Counted from the stretch's first letter, positions 8,760 to 17,468 are shown. The stretch is 64,000 nt of DNA from Ruegeria sp. ANG-S4 (GCF_000814005.1 NZ_JWLK01000002.1:248001-312000), one strand, 5' to 3'. The notes: a model not told the origin generated them from the letters alone. Made by a program: numbers and translations.

Positions 8760-8917
8760 ATGAATGAAAGAGCGGATTACGTTCTTAGGATGTCGCTCGG
8801 CGGCATGAGATTCCATGTGCCAGCCGAAATTGGAACACTTCGTGGAGCTATTAAGGTCGCGCGGCGCGCCATTATGGGATTAGCGATTTCACGAGGGGGT
8901 ACGAGTTCGGCGCGTCG
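8713..8917. repeat. Imperfect direct repeat GAGGGGGT / TTCGGCGYGTCG
   Basis: GAGGGGGT (8713-8720) plus TTCGGCGTGTCG (8728-8739) recurs as GAGGGGGT (8893-8900) plus TTCGGCGCGTCG (8906-8917). The spacer is 7 bases in the first copy and 5 in the second. A lone GAGGGGGT lies at 8492. Meaning unknown; duplication inside a decayed element is the simplest view. Confidence 0.4.
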
Positions 8918-9032
8918 TACCTTAATTCTCTACGACCCAAGTGTTGAGCTGCGGCATGTGTGGCGAAATGGCCGTTTCATGTTCTTGAAGCTTTGCGTAA
9001 CTGATTGCGCTCGATGGTTGGTGAGCAGATGA
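8760..9032 (+). CDS. Hypothetical protein
   Basis: 90 residues from ATG 8760. Basic, no membrane segment, no family recognised. It contains the second copy of the GAGGGGGT/TTCGGCG repeat, which argues that part of it arose by local duplication. Weakly supported. Confidence 0.3.
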   Translation: MNERADYVLRMSLGGMRFHVPAEIGTLRGAIKVARRAIMGLAISRGGTSSARRTLILYDPSVELRHVWRNGRFMFLKLCVTDCARWLVSR

Positions 9033-9057
9033 AAATCGGTGAAAGAGTAACTGGCGC

Positions 9058-9263
9058 TTATTGTTTCACGGCTCTCCTCATCTCGTGTTCTTCTCGGCTT
9101 CGCATACCATGCTTGTACGTCGGATTTGCCTTGCCGGGGCCGTGACCACCGCCTGCACCGCGCATGCGACAGACATTCCAGCCTTTCACTGCAGGATTTT
9201 GCGAGGAATCCCAGTGCGTTTTAACTTAGCCGTGCATCGCGGCGCTACGTGCGCCTTTTGCAT
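9058..9263 (-). pseudogene. Frameshifted small gene of the RCTAK...GPGKANPTYKHGM type
   Basis: From ATG 9263 the minus frame reads MQKAHVAPRCTAKLKRTGIP and meets a stop shortly after. Moving one frame over, just after CGCAAAATCC, it continues AVKGWNVCRMRGAGGGHGPG and then KANPTYKHGM, ending MRRAVKQ at TAA 9058. Together these match a small protein pattern common in proteobacteria (paired Cys, then G-rich loop, then KHG). One A missing from an A run restores the frame. It is therefore a recent pseudogene or a homopolymer sequencing error. Function of the family is unknown. It is joined directly to the truncated IS3 orfB. Confidence 0.65.
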
Positions 9264-9289
9264 TGGGTTGTTGTCACTTTTTTCATTCG

Positions 9290-9380
9290 CCAGGCCGACC
9301 ACCTTGCAGGTGCGACGCTCTGATGTGCCTAGCTTCTGGCGAGCGTGAATGACGGCCTGACGAAGTTGGCTCGTCGTCAG
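9290..9380 (-). pseudogene. IS3-family transposase orfB, 5' fragment
   Basis: In the minus -1 frame relative to orfA the sequence reads LTTSQLRQAVIHARQKLGTS followed by ERRTCKVVGLA, the usual start of an IS3-family OrfB. The similarity ends near 9290 and the sequence runs straight into the frameshifted small gene. The DDE catalytic core is missing, so the element cannot move on its own. Confidence 0.6.
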
Positions 9381-9664
9381 GCCCTCGGTTTTAGGTAGTT
9401 CAGACTTTCTTTGAGGATCAGCTCATCCAGTTCCAGTGCGGCCACGATCTTCCTCAGCTGGGCATTTTCTTTCTCCTGGCTGCGCAACTCCGACAGTTGC
9501 GACTTGACCATGCCACCAAATTGACGCCGCCAATTGTAGTAGGTCGCATCGCTGACACCGACACCAAGACAGGCCGTTCGAACATCGTAGCCATCTGCCA
9601 GCTTCAATTTAATCTCACACAGAAGCTTCAGAATGTCTTCGTCCGAGTGTCGCTTCCGAGCCAT
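9377..9664 (-). CDS. IS3-family transposase OrfA
   Basis: 95 residues from ATG 9664. The helix-turn-helix region CLGVGVSDATYYNWRRQFGG is typical of OrfA of the IS3 family. It is followed by a leucine-zipper-like helix (KENAQLRKIVAALELDELIL) and the usual ending ESLNYLKPRA. OrfA binds the element ends; active transposase needs an OrfAB fusion made by -1 frameshifting. The frame relation to the orfB fragment fits this, but orfB is cut short, so OrfA alone is inactive. An upstream ATG at 9688 is possible. Confidence 0.9.
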   Translation of the reverse strand: MARKRHSDEDILKLLCEIKLKLADGYDVRTACLGVGVSDATYYNWRRQFGGMVKSQLSELRSQEKENAQLRKIVAALELDELILKESLNYLKPRA

Positions 9665-9707
9665 CCCTTGTTCCCCCTTCTCGGCCAAAGTAGTGGCCCA
9701 ATTTTAA

Positions 9708-9836
9708 GGGGCAAAGACAGGCGAAACTAAGCAACCCGAAGAAACGGCCGAAGCCAAAGCCGAACGCGCGGCAGAACGTCAGGATGCAATGTCAAGGCGA
9801 CGGCAAATGCGCGCGCGACGGCAATCGTCTGTCTAG
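9708..9836 (+). pseudogene. C-terminal tail of a gene truncated by the IS
   Basis: Immediately right of the IS end, a plus frame with coding-like codon use reads GETKQPEETAEAKAERAAER then QDAMSRRRQMRARRQSSV and TAG at 9834. An in-frame stop at 9705 lies within the IS end, so the upstream part is gone. The Glu/Ala then Arg-rich tail suggests a nucleic-acid-binding protein, but the family cannot be named. Confidence 0.5.
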
Positions 9837-9871
9837 CGGCACTCGCTCGTCTTCAGCGGCACCCAAACTGG

Positions 9872-9881
9872 CCCGCACCAT
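9872..9881. other. Ten-base match to the tRNA-Leu 3' end (possible attachment-site relic)
   Basis: CCCGCACCAT here repeats the last nine bases of the tRNA-Leu gene plus one following base (5609-5618). It lies between the truncated gene tail and the TetR stop codon, where core-type genes resume. Ten bases is short for an att site, so this is suggestive only. Confidence 0.25.
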
Positions 9882-9884
9882 GCA

Positions 9885-10502
9885 TCAGGCGCTGTAGCGG
9901 GCCAAAAACATGTCCACGGCATGAGTTGCAACTTCGTCGATTTCCTGAGGCGTGAAGGTATCCTGAATACCCAGCACGGCCTTGTTCCAGATCTTGACCT
10001 TGCACAGCTCTGAAAACTGCGCCGCCGCGATCTGGACGTCATCGATTACGAGATCGCCCTTCACAACGGCTTTTTCGAGATACGCTGCCAACTGACACTG
10101 ACCGTTTTTCGGCCCCGCCTCATAAAAGGATCGGCCAAGTTCCGGAAACCGGTCCCGTTCGGCGACGCAGACACGAAACACTTGCAGTGAGAATTCAGAG
10201 ACCAGAAACCCAGCCAACTGAGTTGCGGTAATCATCAAAACCTCGCGCAGCGGCTTGGTCTCGTCAATCATCGAGATGATGCGCTCTGCCATAAGGTTGC
10301 ACTCGGTCTGTGCGACTTCGACAAACAGCAACCGCTTGTCGGGAAAATAGCTGTACAGCGTCGCCTTCGAGACCCCGGCCGTTCGGGCTATGTCGTCAAC
10401 ACTTGCGCCTTCGAACCCATCCGCCATAAACACCTCTCGCGCGCCCCGCAGAACCTGATCAAATTTTCGGCCCGTGCGGAGAATGGCGGCAGCTTGGGTC
10501 AT
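9885..10502 (-). CDS. TetR/AcrR-family transcriptional regulator
   Basis: 205 residues. The N-terminal TetR DNA-binding domain is clear (REVFMADGFEGASVDDIART then AGVSKATLYSYFPDKRLLF, about residues 20-60). The C-terminal ligand domain is helical and variable. It is divergent from the AEC permease at 10666. A near-perfect palindrome AACCGGTCGGTT lies just upstream of its start, so it probably represses itself and may control the permease. The ligand is unknown. Confidence 0.93.
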   Translation of the reverse strand: MTQAAAILRTGRKFDQVLRGAREVFMADGFEGASVDDIARTAGVSKATLYSYFPDKRLLFVEVAQTECNLMAERIISMIDETKPLREVLMITATQLAGFLVSEFSLQVFRVCVAERDRFPELGRSFYEAGPKNGQCQLAAYLEKAVVKGDLVIDDVQIAAAQFSELCKVKIWNKAVLGIQDTFTPQEIDEVATHAVDMFLARYSA

Positions 10503-10540
10503 GTTTTTTTCCTAAAAGCGTGTGATGAACAGACATTATA

Positions 10541-10552
10541 AACCGGTCGGTT
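10541..10552. promoter_or_regulatory. Putative TetR operator
   Basis: AACCGGTCGGTT is a 12-base inverted repeat, perfect except for the two central bases, 39 bases upstream of the TetR ATG and in the divergent intergenic region with the permease. ACCGGTCGGT-like palindromes are common TetR-family operators. Confidence 0.6.
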
Positions 10553-10665
10553 CAGATTCAAGGATTCTCGGCCCGTCGGTGACAAAAGTCCGAACAGCCA
10601 CAGGAAGGTAAGGAACATCGACGCTGCATCTTGCAGCGTTTAAAATCCGTGATACCACTTGGCCT

Positions 10666-11595
10666 ATGGTCGATATCTTTCTGCGGACACTGCCTTTTTT
10701 TGCGATCATCGGCCTTGGCTACTGGGCCGGGCGCACTCGTTTTTTTACTGAACAGGCCACCGCATATCTGACAAAATTCGTCTTTTTCTTCGCCCTGTCC
10801 GCGATGCTGTTTCGGTTCGCAGCCACCCTGCCCTTCGACGAAATATTCAATGGCCGGCTCGTGCTGGGGTATCTTCTGGGCACCCTTATCGTTTATGCCC
10901 TTGCGTCCTTGGTTGCCCGGGTTCGACGGCTTGATATTCCCACTGCCGCCGTCGAGGCGCAATGCGCCGCTATCGGCAACGTTGGCTTCTTGGGCCTGCC
11001 CATGCTCGCTGTGTTGTTTACGCAGGCCGCCATTGGACCTGTAATGCTGGTACTTACCGTCGATCTGGTCGTTTTCTCGTCTTTGATCGTCATCCTAATA
11101 AACGGTGGACGCGATGGGCGCTTGACGGTCGGAACCTTTCGAATGATTGGTTTGGGGCTGGTAAAAAACCCGATGATCGTGTCGATTTCCGCCGGGTTGA
11201 TCTGGTCGGCTCTGCAAATTCCCGTCCCGGATCCGCTGAACGACTTTCTGACCATTCTGGGCGGCGCGGCAACCCCAGGCGCGCTGTTTGCAATCGGCGC
11301 ATCCCTTGCAAGCAAATCTGCCGAACGGGTCCAGATCGCGGCTTGGCTTAGCTTCTGCAAACTGGTGTTGCACCCGCTGTGCGTTGCGATCGTGCTGATT
11401 TGGATTATCCCGGTCGCCGCCTTTCCGGCCTCGGTCGCCATTGCCGCCGCTGCCTTGCCGGTTGCCGGCAACGTGTACATTTTGGCCGCGCATTACAATG
11501 TTGCGCCGCATCGGGCCTCAGCCGCGATCCTACTGTCTACGATGGCCAGTATTCTGACGGTGCCATTTGTCATCGCATGGGTCAGCGGCCCATAG
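10666..11595 (+). CDS. AEC-family (auxin efflux carrier type) permease
   Basis: 309 residues, almost entirely hydrophobic, with about ten membrane spans. The two-half layout and conserved motifs (IGNVGFLGLPML near 103-114; AATPGALFAIGASLA in the second half) are those of AEC transporters, which export or import small carboxylates and related solutes. Divergent from the TetR gene with a shared intergenic operator-like palindrome. Substrate cannot be told. Confidence 0.9.
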   Translation: MVDIFLRTLPFFAIIGLGYWAGRTRFFTEQATAYLTKFVFFFALSAMLFRFAATLPFDEIFNGRLVLGYLLGTLIVYALASLVARVRRLDIPTAAVEAQCAAIGNVGFLGLPMLAVLFTQAAIGPVMLVLTVDLVVFSSLIVILINGGRDGRLTVGTFRMIGLGLVKNPMIVSISAGLIWSALQIPVPDPLNDFLTILGGAATPGALFAIGASLASKSAERVQIAAWLSFCKLVLHPLCVAIVLIWIIPVAAFPASVAIAAAALPVAGNVYILAAHYNVAPHRASAAILLSTMASILTVPFVIAWVSGP

Positions 11596-11694
11596 ATCCA
11601 AACGAAAAAACATGCGCCTCGCTGGGCATTGGTCTTTACGCATGCCAAATGGATCGTTAGCGAGTGTCGGGACGCAAATGAAGGACATAGATAG

Positions 11695-12528
11695 ATGGAA
11701 ACCCTTTCAGAAAACGCCTGTTTCGGTGGGGTACAGGGTGTCTACCGCCACACCTCAAGCAGCTGCCAATGCGACATGACATTCGGTCTGTTCCTGCCGG
11801 CCGAGGCCAAGGATGGCCCGGTCCCGATCCTTTGGTATTTGTCCGGCCTGACCTGCACGCACGAAAATGCGATGGTCAAAGCAGGCGCGCAATCATGGGC
11901 GGCTGAACAGGGCATTGCGGTTGTTTTTCCAGACACCTCACCGCGCGGCGAAGGCGTTGCAGACCATGAAGACTATGATCTGGGACAAGGGGCCGGGTTC
12001 TACGTGAATGCCACCCAAACGCCATGGGCCCCACACTTCAATATGTGGGACTACGTGGCCGAGGAGCTGCCAGCGCTGTTGGCTCAAAATTTCTCTGTCG
12101 ACATGAACAGGCAGGCCATCGCGGGGCATTCGATGGGCGGGCATGGCGCACTTACACTGGCAATGAACCTGCCGGGCCGGTTCCGCTCGGTTTCGGCTTT
12201 TGCGCCGATTTCAAATCCGACCGGCGCGGATTGGGGCCGCAAGCAATTGAAGGCTTACTTGGGTGACGATGAGGCGCTGTGGGCAAAGCACGACGCCTCG
12301 CTTCTGATGGCGGAAAAAGGGTTTGATGGCCCGATCCTGATCGACACCGGCACAAGCGACCAGTTTATTGACCTGTTGCGACCGGAAACGCTGGCACAGG
12401 CCATTGCATCGCAGCGTCAGCAGGCGACGTTCCGGCTGCAACCGGGCTATGATCACTCATATTTCTTTGTCTCAACGTTCATGGAAGACCATATAACCTT
12501 CCACGCCGAAGCGCTTTACAGGGACTAA
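11695..12528 (+). CDS. fghA: S-formylglutathione hydrolase
   Basis: 277 residues, alpha/beta hydrolase of the esterase D family. The nucleophile elbow GHSMGG (144-149, Ser146) and the late GYDHSYFF block carrying the catalytic His are present, as is the oxyanion region YLSGLTCTHENA. It hydrolyses S-formylglutathione to formate and glutathione, the last step of glutathione-dependent formaldehyde removal. The usual partner alcohol dehydrogenase gene is not in this window. Only 3 bases separate it from the transhydrogenase gene, so they are probably co-transcribed. Confidence 0.95.
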   Translation: METLSENACFGGVQGVYRHTSSSCQCDMTFGLFLPAEAKDGPVPILWYLSGLTCTHENAMVKAGAQSWAAEQGIAVVFPDTSPRGEGVADHEDYDLGQGAGFYVNATQTPWAPHFNMWDYVAEELPALLAQNFSVDMNRQAIAGHSMGGHGALTLAMNLPGRFRSVSAFAPISNPTGADWGRKQLKAYLGDDEALWAKHDASLLMAEKGFDGPILIDTGTSDQFIDLLRPETLAQAIASQRQQATFRLQPGYDHSYFFVSTFMEDHITFHAEALYRD

Positions 12529-12531
12529 GGC

Positions 12532-13989
12532 ATGAGCAAATTCGACTACGACCTGATCATAATTGGCTCTGGCCCGTCGGGGCGTTCGGCCGCGATACAA
12601 GCCGGCAAGTTAAAGCGGCGGGTCTTGGTCATCGACCGCAAAGACCGGCTTGGCGGGGTTTCTGTCCACACGGGCACGATACCGTCCAAGACGCTGCGCG
12701 AAACCGTTCTGAACCTGTCTGGTTGGAGGGAACGCAGCTTTTACGGGCGGTCTTACCGCGTAAAGGACCAAATCCGCGCCGAGGATTTGAAAGCGCGGCT
12801 GCATATGACATTGGACCATGAAGTCGACGTGCTTGAGCACCAGTTCAATCGCAACCATGTGGAAACCTTGAATGGCTTGGCCCGGTTTGTCGGGCCGCAC
12901 GAGGTTGAGGTTGCAACGGATGCGGGTGAGACAACGCGACTGACCGCGGCCAAGTTTCTGATTGCGACCGGCACCAAAACGTATCGCCCCGACTACGTGC
13001 CATTCAACGGTAAGACCATTGTCGATGGCGATGGATTTCTGGAGATGGCTGAGATCCCACGATCCCTGTGCGTGATCGGCGCAGGCGTGATCGGTGTCGA
13101 ATACGCCACGATGTTCGCCGCTTTGGATGTGCGCGTGACGTTGATCGAACCCCGCGATACCTTTCTCGACTTCATCGACAGCCGCCTGATCCATGATTTC
13201 ACGCATCAAATCCGCGAAAACGGCGTCGATTTGCGCCTTGGGTCCGCAGTTGAAAAAATCGAAGACGCAGGCGGCCATGTCGAGATCACGATGGAGAACG
13301 GACGACATGTCCGGGCAGAGATGCTGTTGTTCGCGGCAGGTCGGATGGGTGCGACCTCGGCGTTGAATCTGGATGCTGTCGGATTGAAAACCGACCACCG
13401 GCAGCGGATCGACGTGGACCGCAAGACCTATCAGACGGCGGTGCCGCATATCTATGCCACCGGCGACGTGATCGGGCACCCATCGCTGGCGTCAACGTCG
13501 TTGCAACAAGGACGGGTCGCGGCGTGCCACGCGCTGGAAACCCCGACGTTGCCCGAAAGCCCTTGGTATCCATACGGCATCTATTCGGTCCCCGAAATCT
13601 CGACCTGCGGCATGTCCGAAGAAGAATTGCAGGAACGCGGTATCCCCTACGAAGTCGGCGTGGCGCGGTTTCGCGAAACTTCGCGCGGGCATATCATGGG
13701 ACTGGAACATGGGATGCTGAAAATGCTGTTCTCGCTGAAGACCCGCCGGGTTTTGGGCGTGCAGATCGTAGGCGAAGGCGCGACTGAGTTGATCCACATT
13801 GCACAGGCCGTTCTCAACCTGAAAGGCACGGTGGACTACTTCGTGCAGAACACGTTCAACTATCCGACGCTGGCCGAGGCGTATAAGATCGCAGGTCTGG
13901 ACGCCTTCAACCGCATGCCAATTCCGGATGAATTCAAAGTGCGCAAAAAGGCTGACGAACCGTCCAAGCCAAAGGCACAAAAATCGTGA
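12532..13989 (+). CDS. sthA: Si-specific NAD(P)+ transhydrogenase (soluble)
   Basis: 485 residues, pyridine nucleotide-disulfide oxidoreductase fold. FAD-binding GSGPSG (12-17), NAD(P)-binding [10 protein letters not shown] and the second FAD motif [10 protein letters not shown] are seen, then a C-terminal dimerisation domain. The region that holds the CxxxxC redox pair in lipoamide dehydrogenase and glutathione reductase here reads [15 protein letters not shown] without cysteines. This marks soluble transhydrogenase, which balances NADPH and NADH. It follows fghA by 3 bases and overlaps the DUF188 gene by 4. Confidence 0.93.
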   Translation: MSKFDYDLIIIGSGPSGRSAAIQAGKLKRRVLVIDRKDRLGGVSVHTGTIPSKTLRETVLNLSGWRERSFYGRSYRVKDQIRAEDLKARLHMTLDHEVDVLEHQFNRNHVETLNGLARFVGPHEVEVATDAGETTRLTAAKFLIATGTKTYRPDYVPFNGKTIVDGDGFLEMAEIPRSLCVIGAGVIGVEYATMFAALDVRVTLIEPRDTFLDFIDSRLIHDFTHQIRENGVDLRLGSAVEKIEDAGGHVEITMENGRHVRAEMLLFAAGRMGATSALNLDAVGLKTDHRQRIDVDRKTYQTAVPHIYATGDVIGHPSLASTSLQQGRVAACHALETPTLPESPWYPYGIYSVPEISTCGMSEEELQERGIPYEVGVARFRETSRGHIMGLEHGMLKMLFSLKTRRVLGVQIVGEGATELIHIAQAVLNLKGTVDYFVQNTFNYPTLAEAYKIAGLDAFNRMPIPDEFKVRKKADEPSKPKAQKS

Positions 13990-14441
13990 CGACGCTTTTC
14001 GTGGATGGGGATGCATGCCCTGTCAAAGCCGAAGCCGAACGGGTGGCGACCCGCCACAAAGTCCCAATGGCCCTGGTGTCAAACGGCGGGCTACGCCCTT
14101 CCAGCAACCCGCTGGTTCAGATTGTCATTGTCGCAGAAGGCGCGGATGAGGCGGACAAATGGATTGCGGAACGATGCAGTCCAAAGGATGTGGTCATCAC
14201 GTCCGACATTCCTCTGGCCGCGAAATGCGTAGAAGCCGGCGCGCGTGTGCTGCGCCCGAATGGCGAGGCGATGACTGCTGCAAATATCGGTCAGCAGCTT
14301 GCCATGCGCGACCTCATGGCAGATTTGCGCGCAGCCAATCCGCTGGGCGCTGGCGGGGGCGGCAAACCGTTCGGGAAAGCCGACCGATCGCGATTTCTGG
14401 ATGCGCTGGAACGCGAAATCCGAGCCGCATTGAAGGCATAA
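13986..14441 (+). CDS. YaiI/YqxD-family (DUF188) protein
   Basis: 151 residues. Begins [20 protein letters not shown], the N-terminal signature of the family, with [10 protein letters not shown]-type and [14 protein letters not shown] blocks. Family members have a PIN/NYN-like fold; a nuclease role is suspected but unproven. GTG start overlaps the sthA stop (GTGA), showing translational coupling. Confidence 0.9.
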   Translation: MTTLFVDGDACPVKAEAERVATRHKVPMALVSNGGLRPSSNPLVQIVIVAEGADEADKWIAERCSPKDVVITSDIPLAAKCVEAGARVLRPNGEAMTAANIGQQLAMRDLMADLRAANPLGAGGGGKPFGKADRSRFLDALEREIRAALKA

Positions 14442-14554
14442 ACCCCGAGCCGCCCAAGTCGGGTAGGTCAGACAGCATGTCCGGTTTGGCTTGAAACTTA
14501 TGACAGAGATTGGTTCTGTCACCGCATCAGGATTTCAGAATACAGGACCATATC

Positions 14555-15175
14555 ATGCCCGTCGAAGCCGTTGTTTTTGATATCGGAAATGTTCTGATCG
14601 AGTGGCAGCCCGAACGCTATTATGATCAGGTCATCGGAGAAGAACGGCGCCGGGCGATGTTTTCCGAGGTCGACCTGCACGGTATGAATGACTTGGTCGA
14701 CCAGGGACATCATTTTACCGACACGATCTACGACTGGGCCGAGAAATACCCCGAATGGCGCGACGAGATACGGATGTGGCACGACAATTGGATCGAGTTG
14801 GCAGCCCCTGAAATTCCCCATTCCGTACGCCTGCTCCGTGCGTTGCGCGGAAACGGTGTTCCGGTCTTTGCTTTGACCAATTTCGGGGTGCAAAACTTTG
14901 CCTACGCCACAACCGTCTACCCATTTCTGAACGAGTTTGACCGGCAATATGTATCCGGACGGATGAAAGCAGTCAAACCCCACCAGCCCATTTACCAGAT
15001 GGTCGAGGCCGATTGCGGGCTAGAGCCTTCAATGCTTTTGTTTGCGGATGATCGAGTTGAGAACTTGGAAGCGGCACGTTCGCGCGGATGGCAAACGCAT
15101 CATTTCACTGGCCCAGAAGGCTGGGCAGATCGACTGGTTGCCGAGGGTTTGTTGTCGAAAAAGGAAGCGCAATGA
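14555..15175 (+). CDS. HAD-family phosphatase, YihX-like
   Basis: 206 residues from ATG 14555, chosen because the HAD motif I (VFDIGNVLIEW) sits at the usual distance from it; an upstream start at 14510 adds an unlike extension. Motif I is DxG rather than DxD, as in YihX (glucose-1-phosphate phosphatase). Motif II is ALTN, motif III the KAVKPH region and motif IV FADDRVENLEAA. It most likely dephosphorylates a sugar phosphate. It overlaps the next gene by 4 bases (ATGA). Confidence 0.88.
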   Translation: MPVEAVVFDIGNVLIEWQPERYYDQVIGEERRRAMFSEVDLHGMNDLVDQGHHFTDTIYDWAEKYPEWRDEIRMWHDNWIELAAPEIPHSVRLLRALRGNGVPVFALTNFGVQNFAYATTVYPFLNEFDRQYVSGRMKAVKPHQPIYQMVEADCGLEPSMLLFADDRVENLEAARSRGWQTHHFTGPEGWADRLVAEGLLSKKEAQ

Positions 15176-16080
15176 ACGTCCTTCAGATACCGTTTGACGA
15201 AGGTGAAGCCAATCTCGACTGGTTGGAACTGACCCGCGCTTTTGAAGAGGGCCACAAACGCCCTGTCGCCGAGATCGAAGACACCTTTCTCTATCGCGGG
15301 GATGACACGCTGTTGTCACGATGTGCCTGGGTAGACGGTTTGGGTATTGCCGTAAAGTCGGCAACGATTTTTCCCGGCAACGCACAGATCGAGCGGCCCG
15401 TCATAGATGGAACCGTAAGTCTTTTTGACGGTTCTGACGGGCGTTTATCCGCAGTGGTCGACTTCTTTCTGGTCACGAAGTGGAAGACCGCCGGTGACAG
15501 CCTGCTGGGAGCCCTGAAGCTGGCCGACCCCAACAGCCGCAACGTGTTGATCGTCGGCGCGGGGCCCGTGGCGCATTCATTGTGCGAGGCTTTTTCTGTC
15601 GGTTTCCCCAACGCCACGCTACGCCTTTGGAACAGAACGGCTTCAAAGGCCGAGGCTCTGGCCAAGTCGCTTGAAACCGTAGACGTCGAATATTCGCTGC
15701 CAGATGCGGTCAACCGGGCCGACATCATTGTAACAGCAACCATGAGTTCTGAGCCGTTTTTGAAAGGAGAGTGGCTGCGCCCCGGGCAACACGTGAATCT
15801 TGTTGGCGCCTATCGGCCGGACATGCGCGAGGCAGACGATGCTGCATTACAAACGGGCCCGATCTATTTGGACTGCTTTGCCACGACAGCGGACCATATC
15901 GGTGAGATCAAAACGCCTACTGCCAATGGTGCAATCAAGCGGGAAAACTTGGTGGCCGATTTTTACGATCTGGACAAATTCAAACCGGATCCGACCGCTG
16001 TTACCATTTTCAAGAACGGCGGCGGTGCGCATCTGGACTTGATGACCAGCCATTACATTGTCCGGAAATTCCGCCGGTAA
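15172..16080 (+). CDS. Ornithine cyclodeaminase/mu-crystallin family protein
   Basis: 302 residues from ATG 15172, which overlaps the stop of the HAD gene. N-terminal dimerisation domain and a Rossmann domain with NVLIVGAGPVAHSLCEAF. Blocks such as AVKSATIFPGN and RADIIVTATMSSEPFLKGEW belong to the OCD family. Members include ornithine cyclodeaminase and reductases of cyclic imino acids (pyrroline- or piperideine-2-carboxylate). Which substrate is used here cannot be decided; neighbours do not help. The stop is directly against the stop of the convergent MFS gene. Confidence 0.88.
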   Translation: MNVLQIPFDEGEANLDWLELTRAFEEGHKRPVAEIEDTFLYRGDDTLLSRCAWVDGLGIAVKSATIFPGNAQIERPVIDGTVSLFDGSDGRLSAVVDFFLVTKWKTAGDSLLGALKLADPNSRNVLIVGAGPVAHSLCEAFSVGFPNATLRLWNRTASKAEALAKSLETVDVEYSLPDAVNRADIIVTATMSSEPFLKGEWLRPGQHVNLVGAYRPDMREADDAALQTGPIYLDCFATTADHIGEIKTPTANGAIKRENLVADFYDLDKFKPDPTAVTIFKNGGGAHLDLMTSHYIVRKFRR

Positions 16081-17322
16081 TCAGGCTGCAACCGGCGATG
16101 CAGGCCGGTTCTCGCGGATTGGAAGGTGGACGATGGCGCTGAAAGCTCCGATAGCAACGCCGATCCACCAAACCGTGGTGTAATCTCCGTACTGGTCATA
16201 CATACGACCACCCAACCACACGCCCAGGAAACTGCCGATCTGATGGCTCAGGAAGATGATGCCATACAGCGTGCCCATGTAGCGCAAACCATACAGGTGC
16301 GCCACCAGCCCCGAGGTCAATGGCACGGTCGCTAACCAAAGCGAGCCCATCACCAGTGAAAACACGATGACCGACATTGGTGTTATCGGGAAAATGATGA
16401 ACAGGGCCGCCGCAATTGTTCGACCGGTGTAGATTGTCGCCAACAGGTATTTCTTGGGAAAATGATTACCCGCCCATCCGGCAAGCAACGTGCCCCCGAT
16501 ATTGGCCAGACCAATCAACGAAATCGACACGGCACCCAGCGCCGACGTTGTGGTTATGCCGATGGAGTGCAGCACCCCGCCCGGTTGGATCGGACCGCAC
16601 ATTTCGGTCACGAACGCGGGGAAATGGGCCGTGACAAACCCGAGCTGATAACCGCAACTGAAAAAGCCCAGGAAAATCAGCGCATAAGATGGGTCGCGCA
16701 AGGCCTTTCCAAGAATTTGTCCCATGCTTTCCTGCAACTCGGCCTTGCTGATGGCCTGCGGTGCACGCATGAAAGGCAGCGTCAGAACCAACGCCAAAAT
16801 CGCCACTGCGAAGACGATAAAGACCTGTTGCCAAGGCAGGAAACTCAACAACCATTCTGCAGTTGGTGCACCGATAACCTGTCCAAAACTTCCCGCCGCC
16901 GTGACGATGGCCAAAGACATCGAGCGGTTTTCGTCCGACGACGCACGTCCCACAACCGCCAAGACCACTCCGAAGCCAGTACCTGCGATACCAAATCCGA
17001 CCAGCCATGCGTACATTTGGTGACCAAACGGCGTCACGGACCAAGCGGACAGGACCATGCCAGCGGCGTATGTAATCGCGCCCAATACAATCGCTCTTCG
17101 ATCACCAACTTTCTCGGCGATGGCCGCAAAAATCGGCTGTCCGATGCCCCAAGCCAGGTTCTGAATAGCGATGGCCATCGAGAAATCTGTGCGAAGCCAA
17201 CCGAATTCCTCGGCAATCGGGATCTGGAAGACACCAAAGGATGCCCGCACCGCAAAGCTTACGGTTATTATGATACAGCCGACGATCAATATCGGATTCA
17301 GCAGGCGTGCAGAGTGTTGCAT
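16081..17322 (-). CDS. MFS transporter
   Basis: 413 residues, about 12 membrane segments. Shows the MFS loop 2-3 pattern (AEKVGDRRAIVLG) and a mirror-image second half. The opening ASFGVFQIPIAEEFGW resembles oxalate/formate- or monocarboxylate-type MFS antiporters. Convergent with and abutting the OCD gene. Substrate unknown. Confidence 0.88.
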   Translation of the reverse strand: MQHSARLLNPILIVGCIIITVSFAVRASFGVFQIPIAEEFGWLRTDFSMAIAIQNLAWGIGQPIFAAIAEKVGDRRAIVLGAITYAAGMVLSAWSVTPFGHQMYAWLVGFGIAGTGFGVVLAVVGRASSDENRSMSLAIVTAAGSFGQVIGAPTAEWLLSFLPWQQVFIVFAVAILALVLTLPFMRAPQAISKAELQESMGQILGKALRDPSYALIFLGFFSCGYQLGFVTAHFPAFVTEMCGPIQPGGVLHSIGITTTSALGAVSISLIGLANIGGTLLAGWAGNHFPKKYLLATIYTGRTIAAALFIIFPITPMSVIVFSLVMGSLWLATVPLTSGLVAHLYGLRYMGTLYGIIFLSHQIGSFLGVWLGGRMYDQYGDYTTVWWIGVAIGAFSAIVHLPIRENRPASPVAA

Positions 17323-17468
17323 CGGGTCCTCGGGGATCAGGCAGACTGCACGTTACCGTGTTTCCGCGCTTGGTCAATTCAGGAGTTTTGACCTGCGGGA
17401 TAAGTAAAATTGATGCATGCAACAAAAGCTTGCTTTTCAATGCGCAAACTGGGCGCTATGGCTCAGCT

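Larger units (their letters stand above)
9290..9710 (-). mobile_element. IS3-family insertion sequence remnant
   Basis: Holds intact orfA and the first about 30 codons of orfB. The right end near 9690-9710 (GTGGCCCAATTTTAAGGGG) looks like an IS3-family terminal repeat. The left end and most of orfB are lost at about 9290. It separates the decayed stretch from a truncated plus-strand gene tail at 9708-9836. Confidence 0.6.

Noticed and set aside
9061-9348. 95-residue plus-strand open frame with a hydrophobic look
   Set aside because: It is the antisense shadow of the frameshifted small gene and the IS3 orfB fragment, both supported by protein similarity on the minus strand.
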